From: Tetrahymena thermophila SB210
Taxonomy: Eukaryota; Ciliophora; Oligohymenophorea; Hymenostomatida; Tetrahymenidae
Reading direction: 5' to 3'
Length of the DNA: 64,000 nucleotides
Assembly: GCF_000189635.1 (NCBI RefSeq)
Contig: NW_002476335.1
Coordinates: 434,001 to 498,000 of the forward strand
Position numbers and translations under genes: made by a program. The notes beneath the pieces are model-generated. The model was not told the DNA's origin, did no database searches, and worked only from the letters and a program-made list of their open reading frames with translations. The stretch's first letter is position 1; every line of letters starts with the position of its first letter. This document shows positions 63,196-64,000 of the stretch, piece after piece.

Positions 63196-64000
63196 TCAAA
63201 ATTATAAATTTTTTATTTATTCAGATTAAGGATATTCGTGGTTTAATATAACTTTATTATGTATCTTCCAGGCTCTGTTAGCTTCAATATAATTGCTTGG
63301 CTCTTTGCTATACTTTTCATACTCTTATTATGGAATAGAAGATCTTAAAGGTTCCTTTTTTTCAGGATGATAATAATCCATATTCATTTAATCAGAAACT
63401 TTCATTTGTTGTTTCAAAAAAATGGCATCTTGATAAAAATTGTAATTGTCAACTAAATTTTTAGGTTGATATCTGACTTTCACTTACTTAGAATAATTCA
63501 TTCTCTTTTCATAAAGTTTCTTTTTTTCTTCACTTAGCATCCTATCAAACTATTTAACTTGCTAATCATGAGCTATTACTCTTTTTGTAAAAATAGATCC
63601 ATAATTCTTTTTACTTTGTTACGATTATTCTTATTAAGCTTTCTAAGATTCTTAATCATATTTATTTTAAGATATATGAGATGACTCGTAATTTTTATCA
63701 TCAATTTAGTTTTTAGAATCGATTTTATAATCATCTAATCTGTCATTAATGTCTTCTTATCTGTCATTTATTTCCTCTTATTCTCTGTATGATTTATTAC
63801 TATCCTCAAAATTTCTTACATTCTAAAGACTTTGTTTCTTTTTATCCAACAAAGGAGTTTAAAGCTTAGAGACTCTGACTTACGATAAATTAACTTCCAA
63901 TTCTTTTTGTATTTCTGAGACATTACTCCTATAATTTTAAGATATTTTACCTTCACGAGGTCCTTGATGAATTAATTCTTATATAAACTATTTAGATGCA
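63196..64000 (-). CDS. Helical charged protein, C-terminal part (runs off the window)
   Basis: 267 codons to a TGA at 63196. The frame is open to the right edge, so the 5' part lies outside the window. The sequence is rich in Glu, Lys, Gln, Asp and Asn. Features in order: a basic/glycine segment (LIHQGPREGKISQNYRS); a Glu/Asp-rich helical stretch (SYREQEEINDRQEDINDRLD); a segment that looks more ordered (GSIFTKRVIAHDQQVKQFDR, MLSEEKKKLYEKRMNYSKQV); and a terminal block with aromatics (DYYHPEKKEP, NYIEANRAWKIHNKVILNHE). No catalytic motif or membrane helix. Family not recognised; a cytoskeletal or axonemal structural protein would fit, without proof. Confidence 0.75.

Overview
The window looks like macronuclear DNA of a Tetrahymena-type ciliate. 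It is extremely AT-rich, and every convincing gene reads through many TAA and TAG codons (Gln) and ends at TGA. Introns are AT-rich GT-AG introns, mostly 37-400 nt with a few above 750 nt, and many proteins carry long Gln/Asn/Ser-rich stretches. Standard-code ORF calling therefore misses almost all genes here. All models below were built by hand with TGA as the only stop, and every complete gene closes in frame after splicing.

Layout. 0.6-5.7 kb (+): a Q/N-rich coiled-coil protein and a G-patch protein. 6.8-12.0 kb (-): a 1731-aa coiled-coil protein with a helical, ARM-like C-terminus, divergent from an AlkB-type oxygenase (13.1 kb, +) across an intergenic region holding a ~205-bp tandem duplication. 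14.3-26.5 kb (-): a small three-helix membrane protein, a two-domain cyclic-nucleotide-binding protein, an LRAT-domain protein and a 1379-aa protein kinase. 27.5-35.2 kb: a five-exon Rho GTPase (-), MsrA (+), a small Cys-rich membrane protein (+) and an Arf-like GTPase (-). 35.2-40.6 kb (+): an 11-exon RanBP9-type SPRY-LisH-CTLH-CRA protein. 44.3-45.4 kb (+): a Ser-rich acidic protein. 49.3-52.9 kb (-): B9D1, a ciliary transition-zone protein split into five small exons by introns of up to 1.6 kb. 54.2-56.4 kb (-): a doublecortin-like kinase. 60.2-62.0 kb (+): a major-facilitator transporter. 62.8-63.1 kb (+): two box C/D snoRNA candidates of matching architecture. 63.2 kb to the end (-): the C-terminal part of a helical protein that runs off the window.

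Themes. B9D1 and the doublecortin-like kinase fit a ciliated cell with elaborate microtubules. The RanBP9-like protein belongs to the CTLH/GID ubiquitin-ligase family. The Rho and Arf-like proteins, the cNMP-binding protein and two kinases are signalling genes. No operons, CRISPR arrays, tRNA genes or complete mobile elements were recognised. The most notable points are the two snoRNA candidates, one with a guide that fits 5.8S rRNA; the fragmented B9D1 gene; active-site substitutions in the Arf-like and AlkB-like proteins; and an unexplained coding-like antisense segment at 44.1-44.3 kb.
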